This document shows, one piece after another, positions 8,233-15,990 of a stretch of 54,058 nucleotides of DNA. The DNA is from Desulfosporosinus metallidurans. Lineage in GTDB: Bacteria; Bacillota; Desulfitobacteriia; Desulfitobacteriales; Desulfitobacteriaceae. Under the pieces are notes generated by a model that was given only the letters and a program-made list of their open reading frames with translations, was not told the origin of the DNA and ran no database searches. The DNA lies in the NCBI RefSeq assembly GCF_001936615.1, contig NZ_MLBF01000034.1:1-54058 (forward strand). Reading direction: 5' to 3'. A program made the position numbers and the translations under genes. The stretch's first letter is position 1. The number at the start of each line of letters is the position of its first letter.

Positions 8233-8320
8233 ATGCTACAGGTGCATCATAAAGGTCATCAGTTGTCGTATCGACGATCTTCAAGTCGAGTACAATTTGA
8301 ACTAACTTGTCAGGCATCAT
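8231..8320 (-). pseudogene. Possible remnant of a small phage-like gene upstream of yvrJ
   Basis: A 29-codon frame reads MMPDKLVQIVLDLKIVDTTT, then DDLYDAPVA and a stop. Small DUF1659/DUF2922 genes usually precede yvrJ in Firmicutes, and the ending loosely resembles part of DUF1659. No ribosome site is visible. It could equally be chance. Confidence 0.25.
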
Positions 8321-8323
8321 AAT

Positions 8324-8845
8324 ATGTCAAATGTATTGAGCTATCAGCTTTATTATAGAAAATACCTTAGAGTAATTTACAAAGGCTTATTTAGTAAAAA
8401 GCATTCGAAACTGCTTCATAGTCTATTTGTCGCAAAACCATTAAGATTGTCGAAGTGCAGGGTTAGTAAAGGACGCAAGAACGATAAAGAAAAGGGCATA
8501 ACTGGTAGAGCATTTGGCCTAAAAGCTGTCCAAGGAATCCCTGGGGTAATAGAGGGCCAATTAGCAAATCTGACATTATACAAAGGCCCAAAGTGTTGTG
8601 GCCTCGGCAAAATCGAAAACCCAGCATGGTATCCTATCTGGGCCACGCGCAGCGATCTTAAGGATTCGTTTCAAATTTTGGAGACTAAAGAGAAACTAAC
8701 CATTGCAGAAGAAACGGCTCCGGATCAACCAGACGAACCAATCTTCTTCATTTGCAAGAAATGCCATGGTAGAGGAAAGATACTGACCAATGAAGGGAAA
8801 CAGCTTATGGAGTTTGTGAGGTTTTGGTTGAATCCGAACTACTAA
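8324..8845 (+). CDS. Hypothetical protein with C-terminal CxxC motif
   Basis: A 173-residue plus-strand frame of unrecognised family. The N-terminal 60 residues are strongly basic; residues 140-155 contain FFICKKCHGRGKIL, a zinc-knuckle-like CxxCxG half-site similar to one DnaJ zinc-finger repeat, and a second CCG occurs near residue 92. The ATG has no clear ribosome site, and the start may lie downstream. The composition does not look random in this frame, but confidence is limited. No function is proposed. Confidence 0.45.
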   Translation: MSNVLSYQLYYRKYLRVIYKGLFSKKHSKLLHSLFVAKPLRLSKCRVSKGRKNDKEKGITGRAFGLKAVQGIPGVIEGQLANLTLYKGPKCCGLGKIENPAWYPIWATRSDLKDSFQILETKEKLTIAEETAPDQPDEPIFFICKKCHGRGKILTNEGKQLMEFVRFWLNPNY

Positions 8846-8850
8846 ATGAA

Positions 8851-9006
8851 CTAGATTAAATCAAGATCATTGTTTCTTTTCTTGGCAATATTGTCCGTAA
8901 GATCTTTATCCGAAGCTATCTTTTGCATTTGCAATCTCAATTCTTCTATTCGTTCAAGGACCGTTAGTTTCACTCTTAGAACATCTTCTTTCGTAACAAT
9001 TAGCAC
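8851..9006 (-). CDS. Small hypothetical protein (coiled-coil-like)
   Basis: A 51-codon frame opening at GTG with KEDVLRVKLTVLERIEEL and KIASDKDLTDNIAKK, a highly charged helix-forming composition. It ends 6 bp from the convergent gene at 8845. No convincing ribosome site precedes the GTG and the frame is closed by a TGA about 40 bp upstream, so it may be a fragment. Confidence 0.3.
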   Translation of the reverse strand: MLIVTKEDVLRVKLTVLERIEELRLQMQKIASDKDLTDNIAKKRNNDLDLI

Positions 9007-9280
9007 ACTCGGATATTTTAGTATATTGAAACGGTAACATCAACCGTGAAAAAGGTAATGTATTGTCGAAATATATGAAGAGAGTAAGTTCCCTGCATTA
9101 CGCTTGGGTCTTACTCTTCTACATCTTATACGTTTGCGTCAAACGAACCACTGAAACACATCAACGTGCATCTCGTTCTGTAAGTGGTTCGGCAAGTGGT
9201 ATAAATTAACTTTCTTCTTTTTAAATATATTTCGCTTATAAAGAGAAAACTAAGCTATATTTTTGAAAGGAGACTACATT
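9007..9280. other. Spacer upstream of the 9281 membrane protein
   Basis: A-T rich. An inverted repeat, GAGTAAG near 9081 and CTTACTC near 9110, is present, but no clear promoter pair could be chosen. No gene seen. Confidence 0.3.
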
Positions 9281-9901
9281 ATGAGGGTATTAGATAAGGT
9301 TGATCGTATTACTAAGTTCTTGAGCGTTGGAAAGAAAATGAAAGATTCCATTCCAATTGGTTTTTTGGGTGGCTTGATGGGGACTATCGCCATGGGTTTG
9401 AGCAATATAATTTTCAAGAAAACTGGACTTAGCGAAAAAACCTATGCCCAGTATGCAGGATCTGTTTTATTGAGCCCATTTAGGCTAGTATTTGAGCAAA
9501 ATATTCTTTTGGGGCAAATACTACACCTTATAACGGGTTCTATCCTTGGTATACCCATGTTTATTATCTTAAGGAAAACTGGAAAAGATAATCACCAATT
9601 TAAAGGGGCAGTTTATGGAATATTTACATGGGAAATGCTTTATTCTTTTGGGCAGAGACTTGGAATAATTAGGACAAAGACTTATACAACAAGAACGCAT
9701 ATTACTAGTTTAATTGATAATCTGGTCTATGGCTTTGCTTCAACATCAACAATGGTTTTCCTTGCTGATCATTCGGTTTTTCCTAAAGCCAGTAATCAAC
9801 AAATTGAGACTCCATCAGAAAGTCAAATGCCAAAGCAATATAATATACCGAAAGGTAATCCTACTTATACAAATGAAAACGAAATTAATATCGTTCAGTA
9901 A
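9281..9901 (+). CDS. Membrane protein of unknown function
   Basis: A 206-residue product with hydrophobic segments at about 25-45 (GFLGGLMGTIAMGLSNIIF), 60-75, 82-100 (LGQILHLITGSILGIPMFII) and 140-160, and a hydrophilic tail of about 45 residues. Only its general layout is seen; no family could be named with confidence. AAAGGAG lies 8 bp before the ATG, so that start is firm; a TTG six codons earlier is less likely. It stands alone on the plus strand and is closed by a terminator at 9916. Confidence 0.75.
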   Translation: MRVLDKVDRITKFLSVGKKMKDSIPIGFLGGLMGTIAMGLSNIIFKKTGLSEKTYAQYAGSVLLSPFRLVFEQNILLGQILHLITGSILGIPMFIILRKTGKDNHQFKGAVYGIFTWEMLYSFGQRLGIIRTKTYTTRTHITSLIDNLVYGFASTSTMVFLADHSVFPKASNQQIETPSESQMPKQYNIPKGNPTYTNENEINIVQ

Positions 9902-9915
9902 ATAACTCTTAGTAC

Positions 9916-9939
9916 GACGGCAAATGCCGTCCTTTTTAA
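9916..9939 (+). terminator. Intrinsic terminator
   Basis: GACGGC, loop AAAT, GCCGTC, then CTTTTT, 15 bp after the membrane-protein stop codon. Confidence 0.8.
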
Positions 9940-10225
9940 TGGACAAAAACAGCCAAGAAAATTTCGTGGATAACAAGGGGCATGACTGTTGTCCTTAGAC
10001 ACTTCCAGTTTTGGACGCGGTCAAATAATATGGAAAACTACTGCTCCTTGTGTACTTCGAATTAATTAGCTTGCCCGAAGATCGAAGATGCCTCTCTTCT
10101 AAGTTTATCGTTATGGCTGTTGTAATTTTAGTATTTTAGCGATTTCATTCCTTCTTTTATCATTCATATCGATATGTATGTCCATGCTTTCATTATTTGT
10201 CCACAATGAATTCGGGCGGGCAAAT
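9940..10225. other. Spacer with a possible gene fragment
   Basis: Mostly featureless. On the minus strand a 41-codon frame (10111-10236) opens at GTG and contains FARPNSLWTNNESMDIHID and ends KILKLQQP; it could be the tail of a lost gene but has no ribosome site. No other feature seen. Confidence 0.25.
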
Positions 10226-10250
10226 AAAAAAAGCACCGGTTGCTAAACCG
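10226..10250 (-). terminator. Intrinsic terminator for the decayed transporter fragment
   Basis: Minus strand: CGGTT, loop TAGC, AACCG, then GTGC and seven T. It follows the stop codon of the fragment at 10254 directly. Confidence 0.6.
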
Positions 10251-10253
10251 ATA

Positions 10254-10434
10254 CTAACTCGAAGGCTCTTTGACAGAACTGTGCGTTGCCGGAATCAGGG
10301 ATTTGAGAATCATAACTGCCGGAACCATTACTAACAATGTTAGAGAGAATAACGGTTATTGCCATAAATTGGGGGTCTGCAATCTCTCGGTCATAAAGTT
10401 AGCTCCAATAACCATTTTAATCAGCACGCTTTAT
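10254..10434 (-). pseudogene. C-terminal remnant of a polytopic transporter
   Basis: Three successive reading frames, joined by two apparent single-base shifts, give a hydrophobic protein tail: SVLIKMVIGANFMTE, then IADPQFMAITVIL, then LLVMVPAVMILKSLIPATHS and a short charged end with stop. The correct-frame end is followed at once by a terminator, as expected for a real gene end. The 5' side breaks off at the perfect hairpin 10435-10472. The family cannot be assigned from such a short piece. Confidence 0.5.
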
Positions 10435-10472
10435 AAGGGATAGTATTCATACTACTATGAATACTATCCCTT
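10435..10472. repeat. Perfect 17-bp hairpin at the edge of the transporter remnant
   Basis: Left arm AAGGGATAGTATTCATA, loop CTAC, right arm exact reverse complement. It lies exactly where the transporter remnant loses homology. It could be a strong terminator or the scar of a small insertion element. Confidence 0.7.
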
Positions 10473-10574
10473 TGATTAGTATCGTTAATTAAATATTCGA
10501 TGGATCTTATCGTTCCGCGAAGGTACCTGGAACTTAAACCGCGCTGTTTAGGCTAAGTTCCGGTAACCATCGTT
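10473..10574. other. Spacer with imperfect dyad
   Basis: GGAACTTA at 10529-10536 pairs with TAAGTTCC at 10554-10561, and near-complementary GGTACC and GGTAACC words extend the dyad to 10523-10567. No T run follows on either side, so it is not a standard terminator. It lies downstream of the small gene at 10575. Confidence 0.4.
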
Positions 10575-10745
10575 TTACCTAAAAGTAACTGATATCGGCG
10601 AATGATCACTTAGTCCAGACCATTCGTCATATGATCCAACATCTACATCTTTAACCTTAACTTGGTATCGATACGCCATGAATCCGGAAATTGTTAAAAA
10701 GAGAACGAATATCCCAATTCCTATTTTTCCCTTGTAATTACGCAT
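10575..10745 (-). CDS. Small membrane-anchored protein (56 aa)
   Basis: A 56-codon gene: MRNYKGKIGIGIFVLFLTIS then GFMAYRYQVKVKDVDVGSYD and a polar tail ending SVTFR. It has a positively charged N terminus, one membrane helix (about 8-25) and an extracytoplasmic tail of about 30 residues, so it is a typical N-in anchored small protein. It starts 40 bp after the DUF1287 gene on the same strand, so the two are probably co-transcribed. The ribosome site is weak (GAGAGACTGG). Function unknown. Confidence 0.55.
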   Translation of the reverse strand: MRNYKGKIGIGIFVLFLTISGFMAYRYQVKVKDVDVGSYDEWSGLSDHSPISVTFR

Positions 10746-10785
10746 ATTCCAGTCTCTCGCCTTTTATCTTTTACCCCACATCAAT

Positions 10786-11469
10786 TTAAAACCGCGGAAA
10801 GCGAAAATGCCCCGTCATCTGGGAAGGCCAGCTCTGCAATTGATCGGATTCACTGGTTGTAGGTCCCGCGTTATGGAGAATATAAGGGACGCCATCAGGT
10901 CTGCGTTTATCGGATACAATGGCCATATGTTCATGGGGCGGGCCATAGGTCACAATGTCCCCTGGCTGCCAAAGCGTTAGATTCTCTACATCCCCGGGTT
11001 TGATCTCCTGAGTTAATTCCTGAGCATTCCCCCGCAAAAAGACTAAAAGATTTGGTACTCTTCGGAAATCAATATTCGGATCAGGCTTACCCTGCACGCG
11101 AGGATACTTACCGATATTGGCCCGAATATCTTGATCGACTAAACCCTTTAAGTCATAGCCCGCATCTCGAAACGCCCGCCACACGAGATCCGTACAAACG
11201 CCTTCACTCTCCGGCGGATACCCCTTTTGATAATAAGCACTGCGATACTGCGGTTTCCTCTGTACCTCAGCTTTTGCACCGGTCACAATATCTTTAAGAT
11301 CATCTAAGCCATCCCCATCCTTGTCCGTTGGACAAGCGAGGGTAGGGATTCTTACGGATGGCCAAAAGGGAATTGAATTTTTGGACTGAGATTTCCACAA
11401 AATCAAGACTCCGCTCGCGACACCGCCAATCAGCAAAACCAGAAGTACCCAAACAAACCGTTTTCGCAA
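10786..11469 (-). CDS. DUF1287 family protein, membrane-anchored
   Basis: A 227-residue protein starting at TTG 11469, which has GGAGG at 7 bp. It begins with a short basic segment and one membrane helix (VWVLLVLLIGGVASGVLIL), then the DUF1287 domain: VTGAKAEVQRKPQYRSAYY, EGVCTDLVWRAFRDAGYDLK, LRGNAQELTQE, LWQPGDIVTYG and EHMAIVSDKRR followed by LHNAG. The Cys-Thr-Asp and His-Met-Ala motifs are as in NlpC/P60-like peptidase folds, so a cell-wall hydrolase is likely. DUF1287 members such as YijF are uncharacterised. A longer open frame exists upstream but without a ribosome site. The 56-aa membrane protein follows. Confidence 0.85.
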   Translation of the reverse strand: MRKRFVWVLLVLLIGGVASGVLILWKSQSKNSIPFWPSVRIPTLACPTDKDGDGLDDLKDIVTGAKAEVQRKPQYRSAYYQKGYPPESEGVCTDLVWRAFRDAGYDLKGLVDQDIRANIGKYPRVQGKPDPNIDFRRVPNLLVFLRGNAQELTQEIKPGDVENLTLWQPGDIVTYGPPHEHMAIVSDKRRPDGVPYILHNAGPTTSESDQLQSWPSQMTGHFRFPRF

Positions 11470-11657
11470 AATCGTTCCTCCTATACAAGCACCATCGCCC
11501 TCAGTCCAAGGAGCAATAACCCATTCTCTACCAACCCATGGTTGTTCAGAAAGAGGGACCGATGAACGCAACAATTTGAAACTATTCGCTGAAATATACA
11601 CAAATTCTTTGATGAGTTTAAAGCGTTAAACCAACAAATGTAGCCATTGATCCTTTC

Positions 11658-12755
11658 TCATCCCACTTCATTAAACTCCACACGCCCAATGAACCGAGTT
11701 AAATCCTGCATTAAGTCCACATATATCTCCCTATTGAGAAATCTACCATTATTATCAAATAATAGACGAAGAAGGGGTCGAGTTGGCATTTGCAAGGACA
11801 CAGCCACGACCACTCCAATTTCTTTCGTATTGAGGGTAACAATAGCATTTTCGGGGTATAGAATGAGGGATTCTCGAAAAGCCTGTACGACTTTCGGGTT
11901 AAAGTCTTTCCCCGACCAGGCAATAATCATTTCCAGGGCATGGTAGGGGGGTAGGCCTTTGCGGTACGGCCTGTTGGCGGTCAATGCTTCATAAACGTCA
12001 CAAACAGCTATGATTTGAGCATTCATATCAATATTGTTCCCGATTAATCCGTCAGGATAGCCCCTCCCATTCCAACGTTCATGATGTTCTTTGACGGTCG
12101 CCAGCACACTTGGTAATAAACGGGTATTTTTTAGCATTTCTACTCCCATCAGAGAGTGCTGTTTCATGATGACAAACTCTTCATCTTTCAAACTTCCAGG
12201 CTTGTTCAAGATTTCTTTTGGCACATTCAGCTTTCCCAAGTCATGAAGCAGTGCCCCCAAGGTCAAATACCTGAGTCTCTTCTCTTTAAATCCCATACGC
12301 ATACCCGTAATTGTTGCTAATAAAGCGACGTTCACGCTATGCACGAACGTTCCATAATCATGTTGTTTAAACTTTTCCAAATCTAATCGTACTACATCTA
12401 AATTCAAATAGACATTTATGGGTTTTAGCTCTTTTAGAATAGTTTCTACGAGCACAACAGTTTTTTCAATCTGCTCAGGTTGAATAAGCCTCGCTTCATG
12501 ATAAATGCCCCATAAAGAACCCACTAACTTTAGGTACACATCTTTAGGAAAGGTTTTCACCTTCTCGGCCGGATTTGTTATATTTTCCTGTTTTCTCCAA
12601 ACAAAAACTTCTCGTTTCTGCAGGAGATCACTTATTCCTTCCGTAATCATTTGTCCCTTTTGCAATAATAGAACTCCTAAGCTATCAAAAAAATCTACAC
12701 TCGCTGTCATTCCCATTGTTGAATTTGGTTGTACCTTTTCCAACAACCAATTCAT
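11658..12755 (-). CDS. HD-GYP domain protein (probable c-di-GMP phosphodiesterase)
   Basis: The 365-residue protein has an N-terminal region of about 130 residues without known motif, then an HD-GYP domain: VHSVNVALLATITGMRMGF, LGALLHDLGKLNVPKEIL with the HD pair, KQHSLMGVEML, VLATVKEHHERWNGRGYPDG with the GYP signature intact, and IIAVCDVYEALTANRPYR. HD-GYP enzymes hydrolyse c-di-GMP. All metal-binding residues look present. A short C-terminal region of about 80 residues could be a PilZ-like or regulatory segment but shows no RxxxR motif. GGGGGG precedes the ATG. It is monocistronic and divergent from the Amt relic. Confidence 0.88.
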   Translation of the reverse strand: MNWLLEKVQPNSTMGMTASVDFFDSLGVLLLQKGQMITEGISDLLQKREVFVWRKQENITNPAEKVKTFPKDVYLKLVGSLWGIYHEARLIQPEQIEKTVVLVETILKELKPINVYLNLDVVRLDLEKFKQHDYGTFVHSVNVALLATITGMRMGFKEKRLRYLTLGALLHDLGKLNVPKEILNKPGSLKDEEFVIMKQHSLMGVEMLKNTRLLPSVLATVKEHHERWNGRGYPDGLIGNNIDMNAQIIAVCDVYEALTANRPYRKGLPPYHALEMIIAWSGKDFNPKVVQAFRESLILYPENAIVTLNTKEIGVVVAVSLQMPTRPLLRLLFDNNGRFLNREIYVDLMQDLTRFIGRVEFNEVG

Positions 12756-13127
12756 TTATTTTCCCCCCTTCAGTTCACCTACTTCACTACACGTAGTAAA
12801 CGAATGGTTATCAAGTCTGATCTAAAAGATGTGGGCTTTACACTACAAGCCTTAAGAACTCCGCTACTAAAGTGGTGCACCTAAGACCTGTAGCAAATCT
12901 CGGTTTCGATCCTTTTATTGTCAAAGAGAGCTAACGCCGCCGCATATATACCTATTCAAACTATTCGCCTCTTTATTTTACACTACGATAATACATAATC
13001 CTACAAATTTTCCTCGACATATTTCGATCAAAAATTCATAAAACCTACTTTTCACTCTAGGAACAGCTTCATAGCCAAGGTCACGATCAAGACCACAGCC
13101 GAGAATCATAGGCTGTAAAAGCATACC
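12756..13127. other. Spacer with structured segment
   Basis: On the minus strand 12797-12905 holds a compact structured-looking piece: a CTACAGG...TTGTAG dyad, the palindrome GGTGCACC and an ATCTTTTAGAT mini-hairpin. It could be an RNA element or an eroded transposon end; I could not identify it. At 13085-13133 two nested dyads (GATCAAG/CTTGATC and ACAGCC/GGCTGT) overlap the -35 box of the next promoter. Confidence 0.3.
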
Positions 13128-13156
13128 TTGATCCCTATAGGAGAATAATGTATACT
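13128..13156 (+). promoter_or_regulatory. SigA-type promoter of the Amt relic
   Basis: TTGATC, 17-bp spacer, TATACT. The -35 box is part of the nested dyad at 13085-13133, so the promoter may have been regulated. The first start codon with ribosome site is 13224. Confidence 0.55.
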
Positions 13157-13223
13157 AAACTGTTTCTCAAAGCTTTAAACACGCCAACGGCTTATGTTTT
13201 CGTTTTTAAGGAGCTATTTAAAT

Positions 13224-13953
13224 ATGAATATGAATATGAATCACCTCTGGATCATCGTCAGTGCGAGTTTTGTCTTCTTTATGCAGGCTGGTTTTGTTTG
13301 CTATGAAGTTGGGTTTATCCAATCTAAGAATGTCATCAGTGTGGCTATTGAAAACATCCTCACGTTTGTCATCACGACCTTGGTCTACTGCTTTTTGGGT
13401 TTTGCACTGATGTTCGGCCCTACTCATCTGGGAATTTTTGGTGGCAACTACTGGTTACTTAGCCATCTGCCACTTGCTCATCCTTCCTTGGGATATGTCT
13501 TTGTTTTTTTTGAACTTATGTTTTCCGGTACCGCGGTGACGATTGTCTCCGGGAGCATGTCTGAGAGAACCCGTCTACTCCCCTTGCTGATCGCCGCAGT
13601 TTTCCTAGCTGGCTTCATTTATCCCCTGTTTGGGCATTGGGTGTGGGGAGATTTATTCCTCAATCAGCAGCCTGCCTGGTTAAAACAGCTGGGCTTTTTA
13701 GATTTTGCCGGAGCTACTGTCGTTCACGGAACGGCAGGATGGGTTTCCTTAGCTGGAATTATCATGGTCGGGGCGCGCAAAGATCGCTGGGATGCCACAG
13801 GATGCCGTCATGGTTGGGTTAATCTCCGGTTCCATCGTTGTCTTTTCCGGATTGTGGCTGGAAAAACTCGGCTTGGATGATGCCGTGGGAGCGGTGTCCA
13901 TTCACGGCTTTGGCGACGCTACAGGCACGATTTTATTGGCTTTTTTAGCTCCA
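13224..13953 (+). pseudogene. Ammonium transporter (Amt) relic, N-terminal half with internal deletion
   Basis: From the ATG after AAGGAG the frame reads an Amt N-terminal half: FVFFMQAGFVCYEVGFIQSK, FELMFSGTAVTIVSGSMSER, PLFGHWVWGD and FAGATVVHGTAGWVSLAG. Near 13793 it shifts frame and jumps to a later part of the Amt fold, VGLISGSIVVFSGLWLEKLG then DDAVGAVSIHGFGDATG, so about 130 residues are missing. A short direct repeat GGATGCC flanks the jump. The homology stops near 13950, where a histidine-kinase tail begins. The intact amt is at 20621. Confidence 0.8.
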
Positions 13954-14113
13954 CCGGAATTTCGGCCAGGGCTTTAACGTTCATGAAGTCCATGCCGGGT
14001 TAGGCTTAAGTTCCATCCAGGAGAGGCTAAAAATGCTCGGCGGGAAGCTACAGATTAGCACTGAAAAAGGAAAAGGGACAACCTTAATGATGGAGGTACC
14101 TTATGACGATTAA
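13954..14113 (+). pseudogene. Histidine kinase relic, C-terminal end of the ATPase domain
   Basis: A frame ending at TAA 14111-14113 reads FGQGFNVHEVHAGLGLSSIQ then ERLKMLGGKLQIST and EKGKGTTLMMEVPYDD. This is the G-box end of a NarL-partner (DegS/LiaS type) HATPase_c domain. Only about 50 residues remain; the H box and most of the ATPase domain are lost. It follows Amt sequence directly, so the parent could have been an Amt-histidine kinase fusion or a separate kinase gene. Confidence 0.75.
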
Positions 14114-14252
14114 GGTGTTTTTAGCCGATGACCATAAGATACTGCGCGAATCTTTGATCATTTTACTGCAACAAGAAAACGATCTTGAAGTGATTGGTGA
14201 GGCCGCCGACGGTCACCAGGCCCTCGACGAAATTCTGCGTCTGAAACCGGTG
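14103..14252 (+). pseudogene. Response regulator relic, receiver N-terminus
   Basis: ATG overlaps the kinase stop (the normal kinase-regulator coupling) and reads MTIKVFLADDHKILRESLII then LLQQENDLEVIGEAADGHQA and LDEILRLKP, the first two-fifths of a NarL/FixJ-type receiver with the acidic Asp-Asp pair. The phosphorylated aspartate should follow, but at about 14252 the sequence switches to Amt. The output HTH domain is missing. Confidence 0.8.
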
Positions 14253-14582
14253 CGATCACTGGTTTGGCAACGATTACCCCAGCAGCCGGCTATGTTCGGC
14301 CTTGGGCCGCCGTCATTATCGGCATCTTATCGTCCGTCGTTTGCTATATCGCTGTGCAAGTTCGCATTAAACTGGACTGGGACGAGCGGGCTGGTTCAGG
14401 GCAACGTTCACCAATTTCTAATTCAAGTCTTTGGGGTTGTCATCACCGGCGTCTATGCCTTTGTTGTGACCTATCTCATCCTCAAAGTCATCAATGTCTT
14501 CGATTCAGTTCGCGTCCCCGAAAAGGTGGAAATAGTGGGACTGGACACCTCCATCCACGGCGAAGTGGCTTACGATTTATAA
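14253..14582 (+). pseudogene. Ammonium transporter relic, C-terminal part
   Basis: Immediately after the receiver fragment, in another frame, Amt sequence resumes: GAITGLATITPAAGYVRPWA and AVIIGILSSVVCYIAV. After KLDWDE a further jump leads to QFLIQVFGVVITGVYAFVV, TYLILKVINVF and the Amt-like tail EIVGLDTSIHGEVAYDL with stop. Part of this segment repeats the fold region already present at 13800-13950, so two amt copies probably contributed. Confidence 0.78.
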
Positions 14583-14652
14583 ATGCAAATGTAGGGATAC
14601 GTTCCTCTGGTGAAATCCAATAAATATATTGTCTGACCATTACAATTTTCCA

Positions 14653-14681
14653 TTGATAAGAACACTTGAGTAAGGTATACT
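14653..14681 (+). promoter_or_regulatory. SigA-type promoter of sqr
   Basis: TTGATA, 17-bp spacer, TATACT, a near-consensus promoter 62 bp before the sqr start. Confidence 0.72.
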
Positions 14682-14693
14682 GAAACTAAGATT

Positions 14694-14715
14694 ACACCCC
14701 GGGGGTATGGGGGTT
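14694..14715 (+). promoter_or_regulatory. Candidate CsoR/CstR-type operator
   Basis: Just after the -10 box lies ACACCCC followed by GGGGGTATGGGGGTT. C-tract/G-tract dyads of this kind are typical for CsoR-family repressors, including the persulfide sensor CstR that controls sulfide-oxidation genes. Placement over the transcript start fits repression. No regulator gene is in the window. Confidence 0.4.
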
Positions 14716-14743
14716 AAGCCAATTCGACTGGAGGGACTATCCT

Positions 14744-15952
14744 ATGGCAAAAATTGTAGTAATAGGTGGCAGCTTTGCAGGACTGACGGCAGCGTTAGAA
14801 GCAAGACGCAAACTAGGCCCTGAGCACAAAGTCTTAATGATTTCGAAAACCGACAACTTCGTTTTTATCCCATCTATGATTTGGGTCCCCTTCGGTTGGA
14901 GGGAAGTAGAAGATGTTACTGCGCCTTTGAGACCAATCTTAAATAAAGCTGGCGTTGAGTTCATGCATGCCGAAGCGACTAAGATCCTTCCAAAAGAAAA
15001 CAAAGTGAAGACAAGTCAAGGGGTTATCGATTATGATTATCTCGTCGTTGCTACTGGCCCCGATCTTGATTTCGATTCAGTAGAGGGTTTAGGTCCCAAT
15101 AAGGGTAACGTTGAGTGTATTTGTAATCCAAAGAGCGCCCTAGAGGCCCGTAAGCACTGGAAAGAGTTTTTGAAAAATCCCGGTACCGTTGTGATTGGCG
15201 CGGCACCAGCAGCAGGTTGTGCCGGAGCAGCGTATGAATTTCTCTTTAATATGGAATATGCTCTGCGTAAAAATGGAGTTCGGAAAAAAACGGATCTCTA
15301 CTGGATAACACCAGAACCTTTCTTAGGGCACTTCGGGATCGAGGGAATTGCCGGCGGAGAAGGTATGCTTAAGGCCTTTATGAAAATGTTTAATATCAAA
15401 TATATTACCGAAGCAGCGATTGAAAAAGTTGACAAGGAAAAAGTCTACCTAAAAGGCGGCAAAGTCATCCCTTACAAATTTTCTATGATCATGCCGGCAT
15501 TTATGGGAGCGAAAGTGATTAGGGATTCTGAAGGCCTTGCAAATCCTAGAGGGTTTATTCCCACACACGATTCCTATCAGCACAAAGAGTTCCCAAACAT
15601 TTTTGCCGCAGGAATTGCTGTGGATGTTCCACCACCGTTCAAACCTGGCAAAGTCCCTCTCAATGTTCCTAAAACTGGTTATCCTTCGGATGAAGCCGGA
15701 AAGGTCGCTGCTGAGAATATTAAACGCCTGATTGAAGGGCGTTATGATCTCCAGTCGAAGCCATTCGGTAAAATTCCGGGCTTATGTATCATGGATGCTG
15801 GCCACAAAGAAGTTATTATTGTTAGCAATCACTTGTTTAAACCCCGACAATTTGCCGTCATGATTCCCAATGTTTTCTATGACATTAATAAACGTCTCTT
15901 TGAGAAATACTTTATGTGGAAGGTCAGAACAGGCCGTTCCTACTTGCCCTAA
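14744..15952 (+). CDS. sqr: Sulfide:quinone oxidoreductase
   Basis: The 402-residue flavoprotein opens with the FAD dinucleotide motif VVIGGSFAGL and has a second ATGPDLDF motif. It carries cysteines at 127, 159 (APAAGCAGAAYE) and 348 (IPGLCIMDAG), matching the three catalytic and bridging cysteines of SQR proteins. SQR oxidises sulfide to polysulfide and passes electrons to the quinone pool at the membrane; the hydrophobic C-terminal segment (FAVMIPNVFYDINKRLFEKY) fits membrane association. GGAGGG lies 9 bp before the ATG. The gene is single, with its own promoter, possible CsoR-type operator and terminator, so it is likely a sulfide-response gene in a sulfidogenic host. Confidence 0.93.
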   Translation: MAKIVVIGGSFAGLTAALEARRKLGPEHKVLMISKTDNFVFIPSMIWVPFGWREVEDVTAPLRPILNKAGVEFMHAEATKILPKENKVKTSQGVIDYDYLVVATGPDLDFDSVEGLGPNKGNVECICNPKSALEARKHWKEFLKNPGTVVIGAAPAAGCAGAAYEFLFNMEYALRKNGVRKKTDLYWITPEPFLGHFGIEGIAGGEGMLKAFMKMFNIKYITEAAIEKVDKEKVYLKGGKVIPYKFSMIMPAFMGAKVIRDSEGLANPRGFIPTHDSYQHKEFPNIFAAGIAVDVPPPFKPGKVPLNVPKTGYPSDEAGKVAAENIKRLIEGRYDLQSKPFGKIPGLCIMDAGHKEVIIVSNHLFKPRQFAVMIPNVFYDINKRLFEKYFMWKVRTGRSYLP

Positions 15953-15990
15953 ACAAGAATCCTTTTAAAATAATTAAGGTAAGGTATGCA

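Noticed and set aside
10111..10236. 41-codon minus-strand frame with FARPNSLW
   Set aside because: Plausible tail of a lost gene but too short and without ribosome site; recorded only in the spacer note.
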